A DNA stretch of 64,000 nucleotides from Sabellastarte sp. h YS-2021 (GCA_964017235.1 OZ024931.1:126305530-126369529); one strand, 5' to 3'; positions 19,113 through 32,695 are shown, numbered from the stretch's first letter. The notes: generated from the letters alone by a model not told the origin. Program-made: numbers and translations.

Positions 19113-22100
19113 TACATATGGTTTTCATCTTCTGGTTCCCAAGTCTGCTGATTGGGTGGTGGCTACACAGTCCTAACGGTAGAATGCTTCACCCCAACTG
19201 GTTACAAAAAAAAAAAAAACAAAAAAAAATATCCAGTAGCCTTCTAAATTCATTGGTGACCTCAGTCTGCCAATTTTTCGCCAGTTACAGAGAATTACTG
19301 TTTACAGTAAATTACCGGTTATGGAGACCTGGTACCGGACAAAGTTGCCCAAGGTAAATTTGATTACAGAGAATTCTTAGACCAGTCAGTGGTCGATAGT
19401 CAGACCAGTCAGTGGTCGATAGTCAGACAAGTTCTTCATCATGTCCGGCCAAGGGTCAGCCATCTCACAAATGACAATTTACTCTGTAAATGCTGCACCT
19501 TGCAGGGTGCTGCCCTGGGGCAAGAGTCTTTTAAATGTGAAAAGTTGTGTCAGCCCCACCGGACCGGACCACAGCAAGAACAGCGAGGCTGTTTACTTGG
19601 ATCATTGTTACCAGACCGGACCAGTGTCTGGTGACCGGAGGGACAGAAGTGTTTGTCAGACTATCAAATGTCCCAAATGTGGCCTACATTTGCCTGTGGG
19701 GTCCAGACTAACCTGTGTGGGAACTTAGGAAGCCTTGGGGGCTGGACCCTAGGTAGTACAAATAGTGAAGGAGGGCTACACTCTCCCTTTCCAAAATTAT
19801 CAACTGCCAACTGTACATCCTCACAGGAACCTATATTGGTTAGAGGCATTACATCAGTTTATGGACAAAGATGCAGTCGAGCCAGTTCAAAATCTCTGGG
19901 TTTCTTCAACCTTTCTTGGTTCTAAAACCACACAACCACTAGAGACCTATTCTAGGTCTAGGCAGACCAAACCTTTCAGAGACCATCAGGACCACCCTCC
20001 AACAATGGGAGTGGGTTACCTCAATGGATTTCAAAGACACCTACTTCCATGTACCAATACAGGAACAATCCAGGACATATCAAATTTCATGTCCAGGGTC
20101 GGCCATACACTTCAAAGCACTGTCTTTTGGTCTGTCCACCGCACCCATGGGATCTCACTGTAGTAGTAGGAGTAGAAACTGATGGCCATACGCAAGGGTA
20201 TAATAATCCACCAGTACTTAGACGACTGGTTGGTGGAAGCCACATCCCACCAGTTTTGTCTCCTGCATACACTAGACCTAGTGAAAATATACAAGTATTA
20301 GGTTGGCTGGTGAATTTAGAAAAAATCAGAACTGGAACCAAAAGCAGCTCTTCGACCTTGTAGGTTACCAGTTCGACCTCATGGCTGGTCGGGTCCGACC
20401 TATACCGGACCGTCGGCAGAATCTTCAGGACAAATAGTAGAAATACTGTCCATATCGGCTTGTCCGGTCCAGCAGTTCATGGAAAGCAAGTTCACCTAGG
20501 CCGACTTCGTACACCCATACAGTGGCATCCCAAAAACAGCTGGAGGGTACCAGAGTCACTAGAAAGGGTGATTCCAATACCAAGGTCATTGCACCCACAG
20601 TTACAATGGTGGCTGCAAGAGGACAATGTCCTTGCAGGCCAACCATTACACCCAAATAAAACATCTGCAAATGTTCACAGATGCATCAACAGAAGGGTGG
20701 GGCGCTCACTTAAACGAACGCACTGCAGGAGGCACCTGGTCCCTTCCGGAAAGCAAGTTGCATGTCAATTACTTAGAACTCAAAGCAGTCTTTCTAACCT
20801 TAAAGGAGTTCCAAGACCTCTGCATACACAAGATTGCACTTGTAAAGACAGACAACACCACAGTGGTCTTCCCAGCAATATGCAACAGGTGGCACCGGCC
20901 TCAAATAGACCTATTTGGCACTTGGTTCAACAAGTTGCCTTGTGTTTGGGTCACTGGTACCGGATACCCTGGCCACAGTAGTGGATGCGCTCAGTCTGGC
21001 ATGGTAGGAGCAGGAAGCATATACCTTCCCACTATCAGCCATATTGGGCAAAGCGGTGATGTTACAGGACTCCCCATGCGATAGAATCATTCTGATTGCT
21101 CCGGGGGCCCAACATGTCTTGGTTTGGGATCCAGTGGCCATGTCCAGTCAAATCCCACCGAGCCTGCCCAATCTGCCCAACCTGTTGACACAACCATTCA
21201 ATCAGATCCCTCACAGAAATCTGACAAATCTTAATCTCCATGGATGGCTCCTGGAGCCTCAGCATTCGAGGAGCAGGGCTTCTCTGAGGCAGTGGCAGCA
21301 AGAATTGAGGCTCCTCAGAGGGGCTCAACAAGATCAGTCTATGAGGCAAAGTGGACCATTTTTACAAGTGGTGCGTCACTAAGCAGGTGGACCTCAGGGC
21401 ACCCCCTATAAAGTCAGTTGCTGACTTCCTTATGTACCTTATGAGGACAGGAAGTTACAGTCCAGCACCATTGATGGTTACAGTTCAGCCATTGCTGATA
21501 AACTGGGAAATTCACCTTTCAACATCAGCAAGGACAAAAAAAAAATCTCGCTCATCTCCTGGATAGTTTCCATAGAGACAGACCCAAAGGCAGGAGGGGC
21601 ATACCCTCCTGGAGCCTCTCACTTGTCTTGCACCAGCTGAATAAGGCTCCGTTTGAACCAATCAAGGAGGCCTCCTTGAAGCATGTGACCTTCAAGACGG
21701 TATTCCTCTTGGCCCTTGGGTCGTGCAAGTGCAGAAGTGAGATTCATGCTTGGCAAAACAGGAATATTAGACACCAATCCGATTGGTCAGCGGTGCCCCC
21801 GTATCCATTAACCAGTATTCTATCCAAGAATCAGCTGGCCAAGAGGTTCCAGACAGTGTGGCCCAAGTGGTTATAACAGCCCTGGCCTCCATCTCTGGAT
21901 ATGTCCCTCAAGTCTGACTGGTATCTCTTTCCGGCTAGAGCATTGCACTACTATTTGGATGAGACCTCAGACCTCAAGTAGAATAAGGAGGTGGTTTTTT
22001 TTTTGTCTCCTTTAAGCCAGGTTTCGACAAAGACATCTGCCCTTATCTCCTCTTGGATCAAGCAGACTGTGATCCTATGTTATGAGCTCTCTGACCAGGA

Positions 22101-22693
22101 GGCTCACTCTTTACATCAGGTTTATACCCATGATGTCAGGGCCTTTGTTGCTCCTAAGGTCTTCCAGTAGGGAGTCTCCTTAGATTCAATCTTGTCAGCC
22201 GGCCACTAAAGTCACATTATACCCTCACACAGTTCTATCTGAGGGGTGTGGCTTGGGTTGACTCAGAGCTTTACAAGTTGGGCTTGGTATTGGCTGCTCA
22301 GCAGATCCACAGGTGGCCCTTAGATTGAGGAGATTTGTATATATATACATAGTTTAAACATTTGCTACATATACATAAGTAAAGAATGGGATGTGCTTCC
22401 TTTGGGAGGTTTTTGGCATTCTGGGACTGAACTCATCCCTCTCTTCCCCCTACCTCAGAGCAGGTCTGTTTTAAAAAAGGGGGGGGGGGGCGATGTCGGC
22501 ATAGCCCCGGGTAACCGGCTGCTGGCAACCGACCATGGCCTTACAGGGTTTCCTGACCTTAAGGTCAACCCAGGCCTGGGCCTATAGGTCTCCTGACGAA
22601 GTCAGCCTAGACTGTAGGTTAAAATTTGCTATTACTTGTGAGTTCACATAAGTCCCTAGTAACTTACCCGCCGACCAAGCGGTAGTTATTCAG

Positions 22694-22786
22694 CTATTGT
22701 CCATTGGATAGGATGTATTAACGCAATAAAATTGCAAATTTAATAAGTAAATTAAATTTTTATAAGTTAATACCCTATCCAATGGA
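22694..22786. repeat. Internal complementary region of DIRS fossil 1
   Basis: CCATTGGATAGGATGTATTA is the complement of the left terminus (from 17455). It is joined directly to AATTTAATAAGTAAATTAAA, the complement of the right terminus (23000-23064). In the DIRS family this junction is thought to template the circular replication intermediate. A run of 12 G lies upstream at 22479-22490. Confidence 0.88.
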
Positions 22787-23064
22787 CACACAAGACCCTC
22801 CCACCGACCCCGCTATCAGCTTACTAGGGGTCTAAGAGGTTTAGACAACGAAAAAGATGCTATGACGTCAGGTTGTCTAGACAGGAAGGAAGTATGAGGC
22901 GCCATCTGGGGAGTGCACAGTACTACGGACCGGCCAGCCGGTGGCAACACAGGACGTCTTTTTCTGACGTTTGGCGGGCCGGTCTGCGCCGACCGGATAA
23001 GCTATTATACATTGGATAGGGTAATAACTTATAAAAATTTAATTTACTTATTAAATTTGCAATT

Positions 23065-23515
23065 CTCTACTTAAACATTATTTGGACCTTTGTATAACGG
23101 ACACTGCTCGGAAAGTATCTAGATCTTTGTACTGTTTCATTACTTCTATTTCTAATGGTGATGAAAACTATATCAGCAGGCTGTGGGCATCTCTGATGCT
23201 ATTTTTTACTTTATATTACTCGGAAAGTGATGATCAGATCTTCAGGAAATTATGTGGGTAAGGTGTTGCAATAGGAAGAAGTGATTGTATCTCTGAAAAG
23301 ATCTGGATTATATTTTGGATATCACATATTTCTGCATTTTCTACAAACACTGATGAGTGGAGTTGTGCACTCCACAAGGGCTTTCCATTTGTAGCAAAAA
23401 TGTCACAACAAGGCAGAATAATTTAACCTCAAATAAAGCAACGGAAATGTCATATTTTCTGCTATCAGTTGTTCAGTAGACTGAGATTTATATAAAATGT
23501 TTATTTCTTCTTCAG
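23065..23515 (+). other. Intron block of unit 0, right part
   Basis: This resumes the block cut by the DIRS element and runs into the first 36-nt exon. It contains GGCTGTGGGCATCTCTGATG and GTTGTGCACTCCACAAGGGC, as in all other units, and ends TTTATTTCTTCTTCAG. It is slightly more divergent than the units of the main array. Confidence 0.8.
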
Positions 23516-23551
23516 CCAGCAACAAGTACAGATACATTGGCACCACAAGTC
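23516..23551 (+). CDS. 36-nt micro-exon, copy 1
   Basis: This is the first of nine copies of a 36-nt exon of the unidentified host gene. The acceptor is TTTATTTCTTCTTCAG and the donor GTAAGTTTT. It encodes PATSTDTLAPQV in the shared phase; the first codon is CCA (Pro), as in copy 6, where other copies have GCA (Ala). Twelve whole codons keep the frame whether the exon is used or skipped. Flanking introns were later hit by DIRS elements on both sides. Confidence 0.72.
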
Positions 23552-23808
23552 GTAAGTTTTCATCACTTCTTTCTCATCAATACCCTGCCTGTGTCAATAT
23601 GGTTCTGCATAATCAAAATGTTCTATGTGATGTTTTGTTGCTGGTCCTGGAGTTTTATGATTTTTAGCAGGCGATTATAACACAACCATGGTCTTGTTCT
23701 ATCTGTTTATTTCATTGTAATAAAGTGAAATCAAGGTCTGAGTGGGGATTTTGTGTCCCCTTTGACAACCAGGGTCATATTGGGATAAACCCTTTGCATT
23801 TTCCATTT
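23552..23808 (+). other. Intron after copy 1, with antisense SINE half
   Basis: This is donor-side intron homologous to all units, ending in the 3' half of an antisense tRNA-type SINE (GACAACCAGGGTCATATTGG). The SINE is split here by a DIRS element, and its other half continues at 29563 with TGTGGGAGCTGAACAGATAC. Confidence 0.8.
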
Positions 23809-26800
23809 TATTGCGCTACAATAGCTTACCATGTGGGACTGAATGCTTTAATCAGAGGCCACCGAACTCAGCCAACGATTAAGAAAAATAACCGTACGAA
23901 TTTGGCCGAGTCCTGGGACTAGCATGTACCCTAGCAGTGCATTGTGGTCGTTCTTCCTTTTTCTTCCTTCTTCTCTCGTTGGCTGCCATCTTGCAGCTCG
24001 ATTGAAGTTGCTCTCAACAATATACTGATATCTCAGCATATACGTTTTGTTGGATGCTGATTTTTCATTATTTCTTTTATTAATATATACAACACATTCT
24101 GTCAAAATTTGGGAAGTATCCATTTTGTAATTTTTGTTTTATAACGTCTTTTTGAGTTTTCCGCGTCTTCCGCTTGGATTAATACTCATTAAATCACATC
24201 TATTTGCTTTTTCACCAACACATTGGAGGTTAGTCGCCTCCTCCCTTCATTATCGCCCATATATATCATTGTATATTTTAATTTATATGGTTTCTCAAGT
24301 TTTCACTTACGAATCACCTCTTTGTGACTGTTTTTGTTTCCAATATTTCATTCATAGTTGGTGAAATTCAATTCCGCGCTTCTGAGCTCAGATTAATGCT
24401 TTAATTTTATTGCATAAATATGTCTCCCCAACTAGTACTGCCGAGGTCGTCCTCATACAGAATCTGGTTAATCTGACGACGTCCTTACTTTATTTGCAAA
24501 GATTTCTCAGCAAACAGTATTCTAATTTTTAATAGACGTCAGTACACTCGGAAGTTGAAGTCGAGTGTAAATACCACTTTTAGACGACCTTGACCTTCTA
24601 GGGGACGATGAGAAGTTTTTACTGGCTCTCATGCAGTCTTGGAAGGTTCTGCTGATAATTTATTCTCATCTCCCCACCCCCAACCATTAATCTTGAAGCT
24701 TGTCACTTCATCTCTACATTGTCCCTACCCCAGGTACTGCATTTAAATAAATTAAAAATCAAATAAAATCCCTGGGCATTCTTTTAACATCCAACTGAAG
24801 TAAAAGATGGGTTTTTTCCAGGCTTCCATGCTTGAGGCCATGTAATCTCTTTGAGATGAAATATTTTCATATAAGAGTCGGATGTAGAGGAGACATCCGA
24901 TTCTACTCAAGCAAAACCCATGTCTGGTCTCTTAATCCAATACTCGGATTTCTGATCTGACTCACTCGGATCACTCGGAAGCTCAACCAATGGACTTGGA
25001 ACCTTATGGTCCTTCTCTTCCTCCAAGGTCTACACAAAAGCCTCATCAGAGCGTGGTGTACACTCGGATCTTCACTCGGAACACTCGGATCAATCCGATT
25101 CCTAGTATTTCCAGGCAGGACCTAACTTTATAACATTATGACAGGAGGAAACACAAGTCCAAACCCATCCATAAATCTCAGTCATCTGCAGAGGAAGATG
25201 AGTCCTCTGCTCACGCTCGAGGGTTTACTCAACCTCAGCCTAAGGTTCCTCCAGAACCTCAACCTCAGGCCATCTCAGATCCAGTCTTCTATAGGGAGGT
25301 AGATATGAATGATCTACCTTCCCAATACACAGAAGAATTCAAACCTTTAGGCAATTCCTTGATCTCCCTGATTCCAAGGAACTATGCCTAGGTCCTCTAC
25401 TACTGTGCTTGGCCTAGACGTCTAAGGCCAACAAGAACTAAGGCCTAGAGGCCCTTCTGCCATGCTCCCTCTGAGCCCCTTTCTCAAGGATGCCTTCGAG
25501 AAATTTGAGCAAGATTTCTTGGCCTCTAACTTACCTGAGGGTAAGTACATAAAACCTCCAGCTTCAACAGCTAAATACTTTTATGTGGGACAACCTTGCT
25601 TCTAAGACAAGCTTCAGGATCTCAATTCAGATTTTACCAAAATATGTATTTCGCCCAAACCCTCTGGGGCCCCTGTTGCCAAGGTTCCCCTTCATATTCT
25701 TAAGGAACTTGAGCAACAGCCTACACAAACCTCTCCACTATCAACTTCCTTGCTACTTTGCCAGGACTTCGGCATGCATCACTGTTCTGGAAAAGGGCCT
25801 TCACAGTGCCAGATCTGTCTTCAGGAAGACCAAAACCAAATTCTGGATGGAGCTGACCCTAGAAAGCTCATTAAACGTGGTTACCAGAACGCATGTGATT
25901 ACTTTGATCTAGTGGAGTAAAGGATTCTCATTCAACAAAAGGCCCTAGGATGCCTCAGTAAGTCAGTAGCTCACATCCTCCAGAAGGAACTCTACACCTT
26001 GGGCAACACCGGCCTTCTACTAAGAGAGGCCGAAATGACCCTCCTTCATCCCCATTTGGGGGACTCGAGATGTCAGGAGTTGAGGAACTCGCCATTTTGG
26101 CCTTCCCCTCTCTTCGAGTCTCAATGGGCGAAAGACGGAGAGGTCTTTCTCCTTTAAAAAGGCATTGGCAAAGCTGTCAGGGTTTTGGACCCTATCAAAA
26201 CAAGCCCTTTCGTGGTCCCCACCACAATAGAAAAGAGGCTCTTACAGGAAACACCCCTATGGGTGTTCTCCAAAGCCTCAATCAGTCCACCAGTAGGAGG
26301 TCGCCTCCGTTCTTTCTGCAGAGACTGGCAAACAAACAATTATTCCTCTGATTGTATCAGAATACAAGGCCCTTACCAAAGACCAAGCTCTGGCAGATTG
26401 TGTCCAGTCTCTGCCGTTAAGAACGCAATCGAAAGGGTGGAAAATGTAAATCTCTCGGGTTTTACAGTCGCCTGTTTCTTGTACCCAAGCCTCACCAAGT
26501 GGAGGCCAGTCATAGACCTAAACAGGCTCAACACTTTTCTACATGTATAAAAGTCCAAGTGGAAACCCCAGAGTCCATTAGGACTCCCCTGATTCCGGGG
26601 AGTGGGTATCGTCAATAGATCTATTGGACGCCTACCTTCACATCCCCATTTACCCACTCTCAAGGAAATACCTAAGATTTTGCCACAGGTCTCGGGTGTT
26701 CCAGTTCACATCCCTCCCATCGGATTGGCCACAGCCCCCCAGGTCTTCACAATGATTGTGAAAGAGGTAAAGCTGATGGCCCTCAACAGAGGTCTCAGAC

Positions 26801-29562
26801 TTCACCAATACCTGGACGACTGGCTGATCAGATCCCAGTCTCAGGAGGAAGCCCAAGTGAACACTCAGGCAGTGGTAGATCTAACTCAATCCCTGGGGTG
26901 GATTATAAATCAAGAAAAGTCAGAACTAAAACCTACTTAGGGTTTTTTTTCGTTTGTGGGCTACAAATACCATCTCGATTCAGCCCTTGTAAAACCCACT
27001 CAAGAGAGATGGCTCAAACTCCAGGATTTGATCCTACGACTCAAGTCAAAACATGTTTTGACTGCAAGATGTTTGATGTCGCTAATTGGGTTGCTAGCCT
27101 CAACGGAGAAGATGGTCCCGGAGGGACGCCTTCACATGACCCCTTTTCAGTTTCATCTAAGGAGCATTGTAAATTTCCTCAGTCGCTGAACAGCCTCCTT
27201 CCTTGGACAGAAACAATTTCTGCACACTTACATTGGTGGCAAAATTCTGTCAATGTGATGAAGGCTGCAGACCTTCATCCCAAAGACCACAGTATCCAAC
27301 TCTTTACAGACGCCTCAAACGAAGCTGGGGCTCTCGACCAAATGGTCTTTTCATCCACAGTTGTTCAGGCAAATATGCCAAAAGTGGTTCTCACCTCAAA
27401 CATCTTCCCAGACCCACAGGCCTGGGACATAGATGCTCTGAAATTAAACTGGACAGGTCTCACTGCCTATGCTTATACTCCACCGGCTCTCCTTTAACAG
27501 GGTGATCCGAAAAATCAGACAATGCCATTGCCTGATCATTCTAATAGCCCCAGGCTGGCCAGGGATGCCCTGGTTTTGGGACCTTGTACTGCTCTCAACA
27601 GAGATCCCAACTCCCAGTGTCAACAACTCTACTCAGACAGTCCCACAGTTACGTATTTCACAGCAATCCGCAACATCTCAACCTCCACGCCTGGTGTCTA
27701 GGAGCGGACAACTCCAGGAGCAAGGCTTCACTGTGGAGGTGGCAGAGAAAATGGCTGCATCTCAGAGAATATCAACAAACCGTATACAAATCTAGTGGCC
27801 CTTTTGAAACATGGTGCGGAGAAACTTTGGTGGATTTCTCCTGTCCATCTATAAACAAATCTCAGATTTTTTCATGTACCTGTACCAACACTCAACAGGC
27901 ACCCCTCTACCATTGACGGTTACAGGACTGCCATTGTTGACACTTTGGGCCCTACGGCCCACATATAACACATGAGCCAGACCTTCGCAGGTTACTCTCC
28001 AGTTTCCACCGGGATCGTCCTAAAAGTTCCAGGAATCTTCCAAGTGGAACCTTTCTGTTGTTCTCAATGAGCTCACAAAAGCACCCTTTGAGTGAAAGAC
28101 ACAGACCTCAAACATCTTACTCTCAAAACTGCTTTCTTGCTAGCCTTGGCCTCCAGCAAGCGCCGCAGCGAAATCCACGCCTGGGTCGCAAACAAGTATT
28201 TAATCTAGGCCAGTGGGAAAAGGTTGCCTTGTTCCCTTCTTCTGACTTTATTGCCAAAAACCAGCTAGCAAGACAAGGTTCTCAAAGTGTCTATCCAGTG
28301 ATTATTCCTGATTTACTTCCCATTGTAGATAGACAATTCAAGGAAGACAGGACCCTGTGTCCGGTGCGGGCCCTGAGGTTCTATTTGGGTCGAACCATGG
28401 ACCTAAGAGGTCCCCGATCCTTTCTTTTCATCTCCTTTTTAAAAGGACATACCTCAGATATCAGACCCGCTACTCTCTCTTCCTGGTTGAAACAAACCAT
28501 TCTACTTTATTACAAACAAGCCGACCAACAAGCCTTGGACTTGGTCCAAGTCAAGCGCATGACATTTGGGCCTTCGTGGCTTCTAAGGCTTTTACGTGCA
28601 AGCATCTCACTGGAAAGCTCACTATACGTTTACCAATTTTATCCAAAAGACCTTACTTGGTCAGACAATGACAACAATATGTATCTGGGACCAGTAGTAG
28701 CGGCACATCAGGTCCTAGACCCTTCCCCTCAGCATACTCATCTTCGGGAAGAAAAGAAGGGTGGGGGGGGGCACGCCAGCTGGATACAAGTCTTCAGGAG
28801 TCTTTCCCAGAGTATAGGTATCCGTTTACCTTCAAGATGTTCACAGTAAGGTCTTTTATCTTTTAATTTTATCTGTATAATGTATTTCCTTATCCAATGT
28901 ACCCTAATCTCATTTTTTTCAGTGGCAAATGTTATGAGATTCAGGCCTAGGGTCTGTACTTTGGCAGTGTTGCCCTTACGGGCTATTCCTGATTGAGCTT
29001 GGCTGCACTCTCTTCTCTCAGAACATCTAGACGGTACTCGTACCGTCATCACTTCTTCTGGTTTTTGGCAAATTACAGACCCGACCATTGGAACTGGGGT
29101 TCTGTAAATGGGACTCAGACTGGCTCTTTTGACCAACTTTGGGTATTCTTGACATCTGTAAATTCTAAATTCTAAGAAAAATAACAATGTTCCAGTCTCA
29201 GCTGTAATCCCGCCACCGAGCGGTTGAATTCAGCATTCAGTCCCACATGGTAAGCTATTGTAGCGCAATAAAATTGAAAATTTTAATTACGTAAATGTAG
29301 CTTTTATAAGCTACAAGCTTACCATGTGGGACTGAGGAAAGTCCCACCCTACCTCCTCGCTGTATTCCAGCTGAGGGGGTATGGACTAAATTACCACAAT
29401 GCACTGCTAGGGTACATGCTAGTTCCAGGACTCGGCCAAATTCGTACAGTTATTTTTATTAATCGTTGGCTGAGTCCAGTGGCCTCTGATTAAAGCATTC
29501 AGCCCCACATGGTAAGCTTGTAGCTTATAAAAGCTACATTTACGTAATTAAAATTTTCAATT
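23809..29562 (+). mobile_element. DIRS-type tyrosine-recombinase retroelement fossil 2
   Basis: This is a second DIRS family. Its inverted terminal repeats are at about 23809-23945 and 29393-29562 (both carry GCTTACCATGTGG or its complement and TAGCATGTACCCTAGCAGTG). The internal complementary region is at 29232-29330. Parts in order: a gag-like region at roughly 24.4-25.9 kb, RT at roughly 26.2-26.95 kb with the catalytic motif in HQYLDDWLI, RNase H at roughly 27.2-27.5 kb (LFTDASNEAG), and a tyrosine recombinase at roughly 27.65-28.7 kb. The coding parts are spread over several frames; it is broken, with around ten breaks. Good terminal repeats suggest moderate to young age. It is inserted in the antisense SINE of the host intron. 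Confidence 0.9.
29232..29330. repeat. Internal complementary region of DIRS fossil 2
   Basis: CAGTCCCACATGGTAAGCTA continuing to TAGCGCAATAA complements the left terminus (23809-23850). It is followed without gap by AAATTACGT-type sequence to CTTACCATGTGGG, the complement of the right terminus. Because both halves end in the same short motif, the region is itself flanked by an inverted pair. A G-rich run lies upstream near 28762. Confidence 0.88.
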
Positions 29563-31600
29563 TGTGGGAGCTGAACAGATACAGAGGTAATAATCTGCAG
29601 CAGATGCAAACTTGTAAACCACTAGGCTATGAGCACTGGCTACACCAATTGCAAGTCTATTTGGAAGCTATGTGGAAATGGTGAGTCTGACTAGACTAAA
29701 ACTGTACTAGATATAACATCTATGTATGATATTTGTAGAAAATTTGAAGTCTGTAGCTTTAAGTTTAAGGAGACTTTAAGCTCTCTAAAATGACCAAATG
29801 GACTCGATATGTGAACTTTTTTCCATTTATAGCCCCTTAGTTCTCAAGCAATAAGGTTTTTCACAGGTTTCACATTTTTTGGCTGTATAACTTGGAAATG
29901 GCAAATCTGACAAGCCTCACACTATACTGGATATAACTTCTATATATGATCTTTATCTGCAAGGAATTTGGACTGTACTTTTAAGATCACCAAAAAGTGT
30001 GTGAAAATGACCATAGGAACTCATTTCAAATCTTGGCACTTCCTTTCTTCTGGATCTATATATTATGGGTCAACAATACCCTTCCCCAATCGATATTCAT
30101 ATTGTTTCATACTTTTATCTTGCTTGTAATTTCGAAACTAACAAAAACTGAGCTTATTGGCAAAATAAGTTGTTCATCTGTTTTTTTTCTTTATGTGGAA
30201 TAATACTGCAGAACATTTTTAATTTAATATGAAAGGTAGGTTGAAATAAAACACAAACTAGTTAATGAACTAATGATCATAGAATGTATGCGTCATTTGT
30301 ATCTGAAAAAAGTTAAGCACATACAAAAAAAAAAAATAGTATCAGATGACCGTACCCTACAGCCTAGGGAAATATTTTTAACCATAAGATATAGAAGTAG
30401 TGTATCATTACAAAGGATACCTTTAGAGCACTCTCAGATGTATAAAGGTCCAAATAATGTTTAAATAGAGAAAATAATGTCTAAGAGAAAGATAATGTAT
30501 GTAAGGAAGAAGTGTTAAAACAGGACAATTCAATAACAAGATGACAGCATCAATCAATAAACTGAACATTACAATGCTCTTTATCTACATCTGGCATGGC
30601 CTAATTATGGTTTCGGCAGTTCCAAACATTGAATTTTTTTTGGTCTCTGGCTGGAGTGTGGCGGCGTACGAATAAGCATTCAGTCCCACATGGTAAGCTG
30701 GTAGCTTATAAAAGCTACATTTAAGTAATCAAATTTTTCAATTTCCATTGACAGCTTCTATCCAATTAATAAATTGTAGAGCTTTAAAATTTTCAGTTTA
30801 CTGATTAATGCTGTCATCTTGCTATTGAATTGTCTTGTTTTTATCTTTACATACATTTTCTCTACTTAAACATTATTTGGACCTTTACATAACTGACACT
30901 GCTCTGAAATTATCCAGATCTTTGTACTGTTTCACTACTTCTATGTCTCATGGCAATGAAAACTATATCAGTAGGCTGTGGGCATCTGTGATGCTATTTT
31001 TTACTTAATATTACTCGGAAAGTGATGATCAGATCTTCAGGAAATTATGTGGGTAAGGTGTTGCAATAGGAAGAAGTGATTGTATCTCTGGAAAGATCTG
31101 GATTATATTTTGGATATCATATATTTCTGCATTTTCTACAAACACTGATGAGTGGAGTTGTGCACTCCACAAGGGCTTTCTATTTGTAGCAAAAATGTCA
31201 CAACAAGGCAGAATAATTTAACCGCAAATAAAGCAACGGAAATGTCATATTTTCTGCTATCAGTTGTTCAGTAGACTGAGATTTATATAAAATGTTTATT
31301 TCTTCTTCAGGCAGCAACAAGTACAGATACATTGGCACCACAAGTCGTAAGTTTTCATCACTTCTTTCTCATCAATACTCTGCCTGTGTCAATATGGTTC
31401 TGTGTAATCAAAATGTTCTATGTGATGTTTTGTTGCTGGTCCTGGAGTTTTATGATTTTTAACAGAAGATTATAACACAACCATGGTCTTGTTCTATCTG
31501 TTTATTTCATTGTAATAAAGTAAAATCAAGGTCTGAGTGGGGATTTTGTGTCCCCTTCGACAACCAGGGTCATATTGGGATAAACCCTTTGCATTTTCCA
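29563..31600 (+). repeat. Tandem unit U1 (2.04 kb)
   Basis: This is the first unit of the array that carries the 36-nt exon. Its order is: 5' half of the antisense SINE, an AT-rich intron (CTAGACTAAAACTGTACTAG), a right-end DIRS relic at about 30641-30743, the shared intron block, the exon at 31311-31346, donor-side intron, and the 3' half of the SINE. It has the simple form AATACCCTTCCCCAATCGAT near 30075, lacking the left arm of the palindrome found in U2-U5 and U8. Confidence 0.9.
31311..31346 (+). CDS. 36-nt micro-exon, copy 2
   Basis: It encodes AATSTDTLAPQV. The acceptor TTTATTTCTTCTTCAG and donor GTAAGTTTTC are identical to those of copies 3-5. It lies in unit U1. The exon sequence equals copies 3, 4 and 5 base for base. 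Confidence 0.75.
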
Positions 31601-32116
31601 TTTGTGGGAGCTGAACAGATACAGAGGTAATAATCTGCAGCAGATGCAAACTTGTAAACCACTAGGCTATGAGCACTGGCTACACCAATTGCAAGTCTAT
31701 TTGGAAGCTATGTGGAAATGGTGAGTCTGACTAGACTAAAACTGTACTAGATATAACATCTATGTATGATATTTGTGGAAAATTTGAAGTCTGTAGCTTT
31801 AAGTTTGAGGAGACTTTAAGCTCTCTAAAATGACCAAATGGAGTCGATATGTGAACTTTTTTCCATTTATAGCCCCTTAGTTCTCAAGTAATAAGGTTTT
31901 TCACAGGTTTCACATTTTGTGGTGGTATAACTTGGAAATGGCAAATCTGACAAGCCTCACACTATACTGGATATAACTTCTATATATGATCTTTATCTGC
32001 AGGGAATTTGGACTGTACTTTTAAGATCACCAAAAAGTGTGTGAAAATGACCATAGGAACTCATTTCAAATCTTGGCACTTCCTTTCTTCTGGATCTATA
32101 TATTATGGGTCAACAG

Positions 32117-32695
32117 TACACTACTTCTATATCTTATGGTTAAAAATATTTCCCTAGGCTGTGGGATACGGTCATCTGATACTGTTTTTTTTTTTTTTTT
32201 GTATGTGCTTAACTTTTTCAGATACAAATGACGCATACATTCTATGATCATTAGTTCATTAACTAGATTTGTTTTATGTTCAACTTACCTTTCATATTAA
32301 ATTAAAAATGTTCTGCAGTATTATTCCACATAAAGAAAAAAAAAACAGATGAACAACTTATTTTGCCAAAAAGCTCAGTTTTTGTTAGTTTTTGTTTGTT
32401 TACTTTTATCTTGCTTGTAATTTCGAAACTAACAAAAACTGAGCTTTTTGGCAAAATAAGTTGTTCATCTGTTTTTTTTTCTTTATGTGGAATAATACTG
32501 CAGAACATTTTTAATTTAATATGAAAGGTAAGTTGAACATAAAACACAAACTAGTTAATGAACTAATGATCATAGAATGTATGCATCATTTGTATCTGAA
32601 AAAGTTAAGCACATACAAAAAAAAAAATAGTATCAGATGACCGTACCCCACAGCCTAGGGAAATATTTTTAACCATAAGATATAGAAGTAGTGTA
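32117..32695. repeat. Palindrome in U2 (arms ~270 bp)
   Basis: The left arm 32117-32388 is the near-perfect reverse complement of the right arm 32429-32695, with a 40-nt spacer. The outer ends read TACACTACTTCTATATC and GATATAGAAGTAGTGTA. Units U1, U6, U7 and U9 have only the right arm. Confidence 0.95.

Larger units (their letters stand above)
17455..23064 (+). mobile_element. DIRS-type tyrosine-recombinase retroelement fossil 1
   Basis: This element is bounded by inverted terminal repeats of about 185 bp (17455-17640 and about 22850-23040, both with AAAAGATG and GACGTCA segments). An internal complementary region at 22694-22786 joins the complement of both outer ends, the diagnostic DIRS structure. 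Parts in order: a poorly recognisable gag-like zone, RT at roughly 19.8-20.4 kb, RNase H at roughly 20.6-21.0 kb (FTDASTEGWGAHLNE), and a tyrosine recombinase at roughly 21.2-22.3 kb (LNLHGWLLEP; KTVFLLALGSCKCRSEIHAW). It is clearly broken, with perhaps ten or more breaks. It is of moderate age, because its terminal repeats still match well. No target duplication is seen, as expected for DIRS. It interrupts unit 0 of the host intron. Confidence 0.9.
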
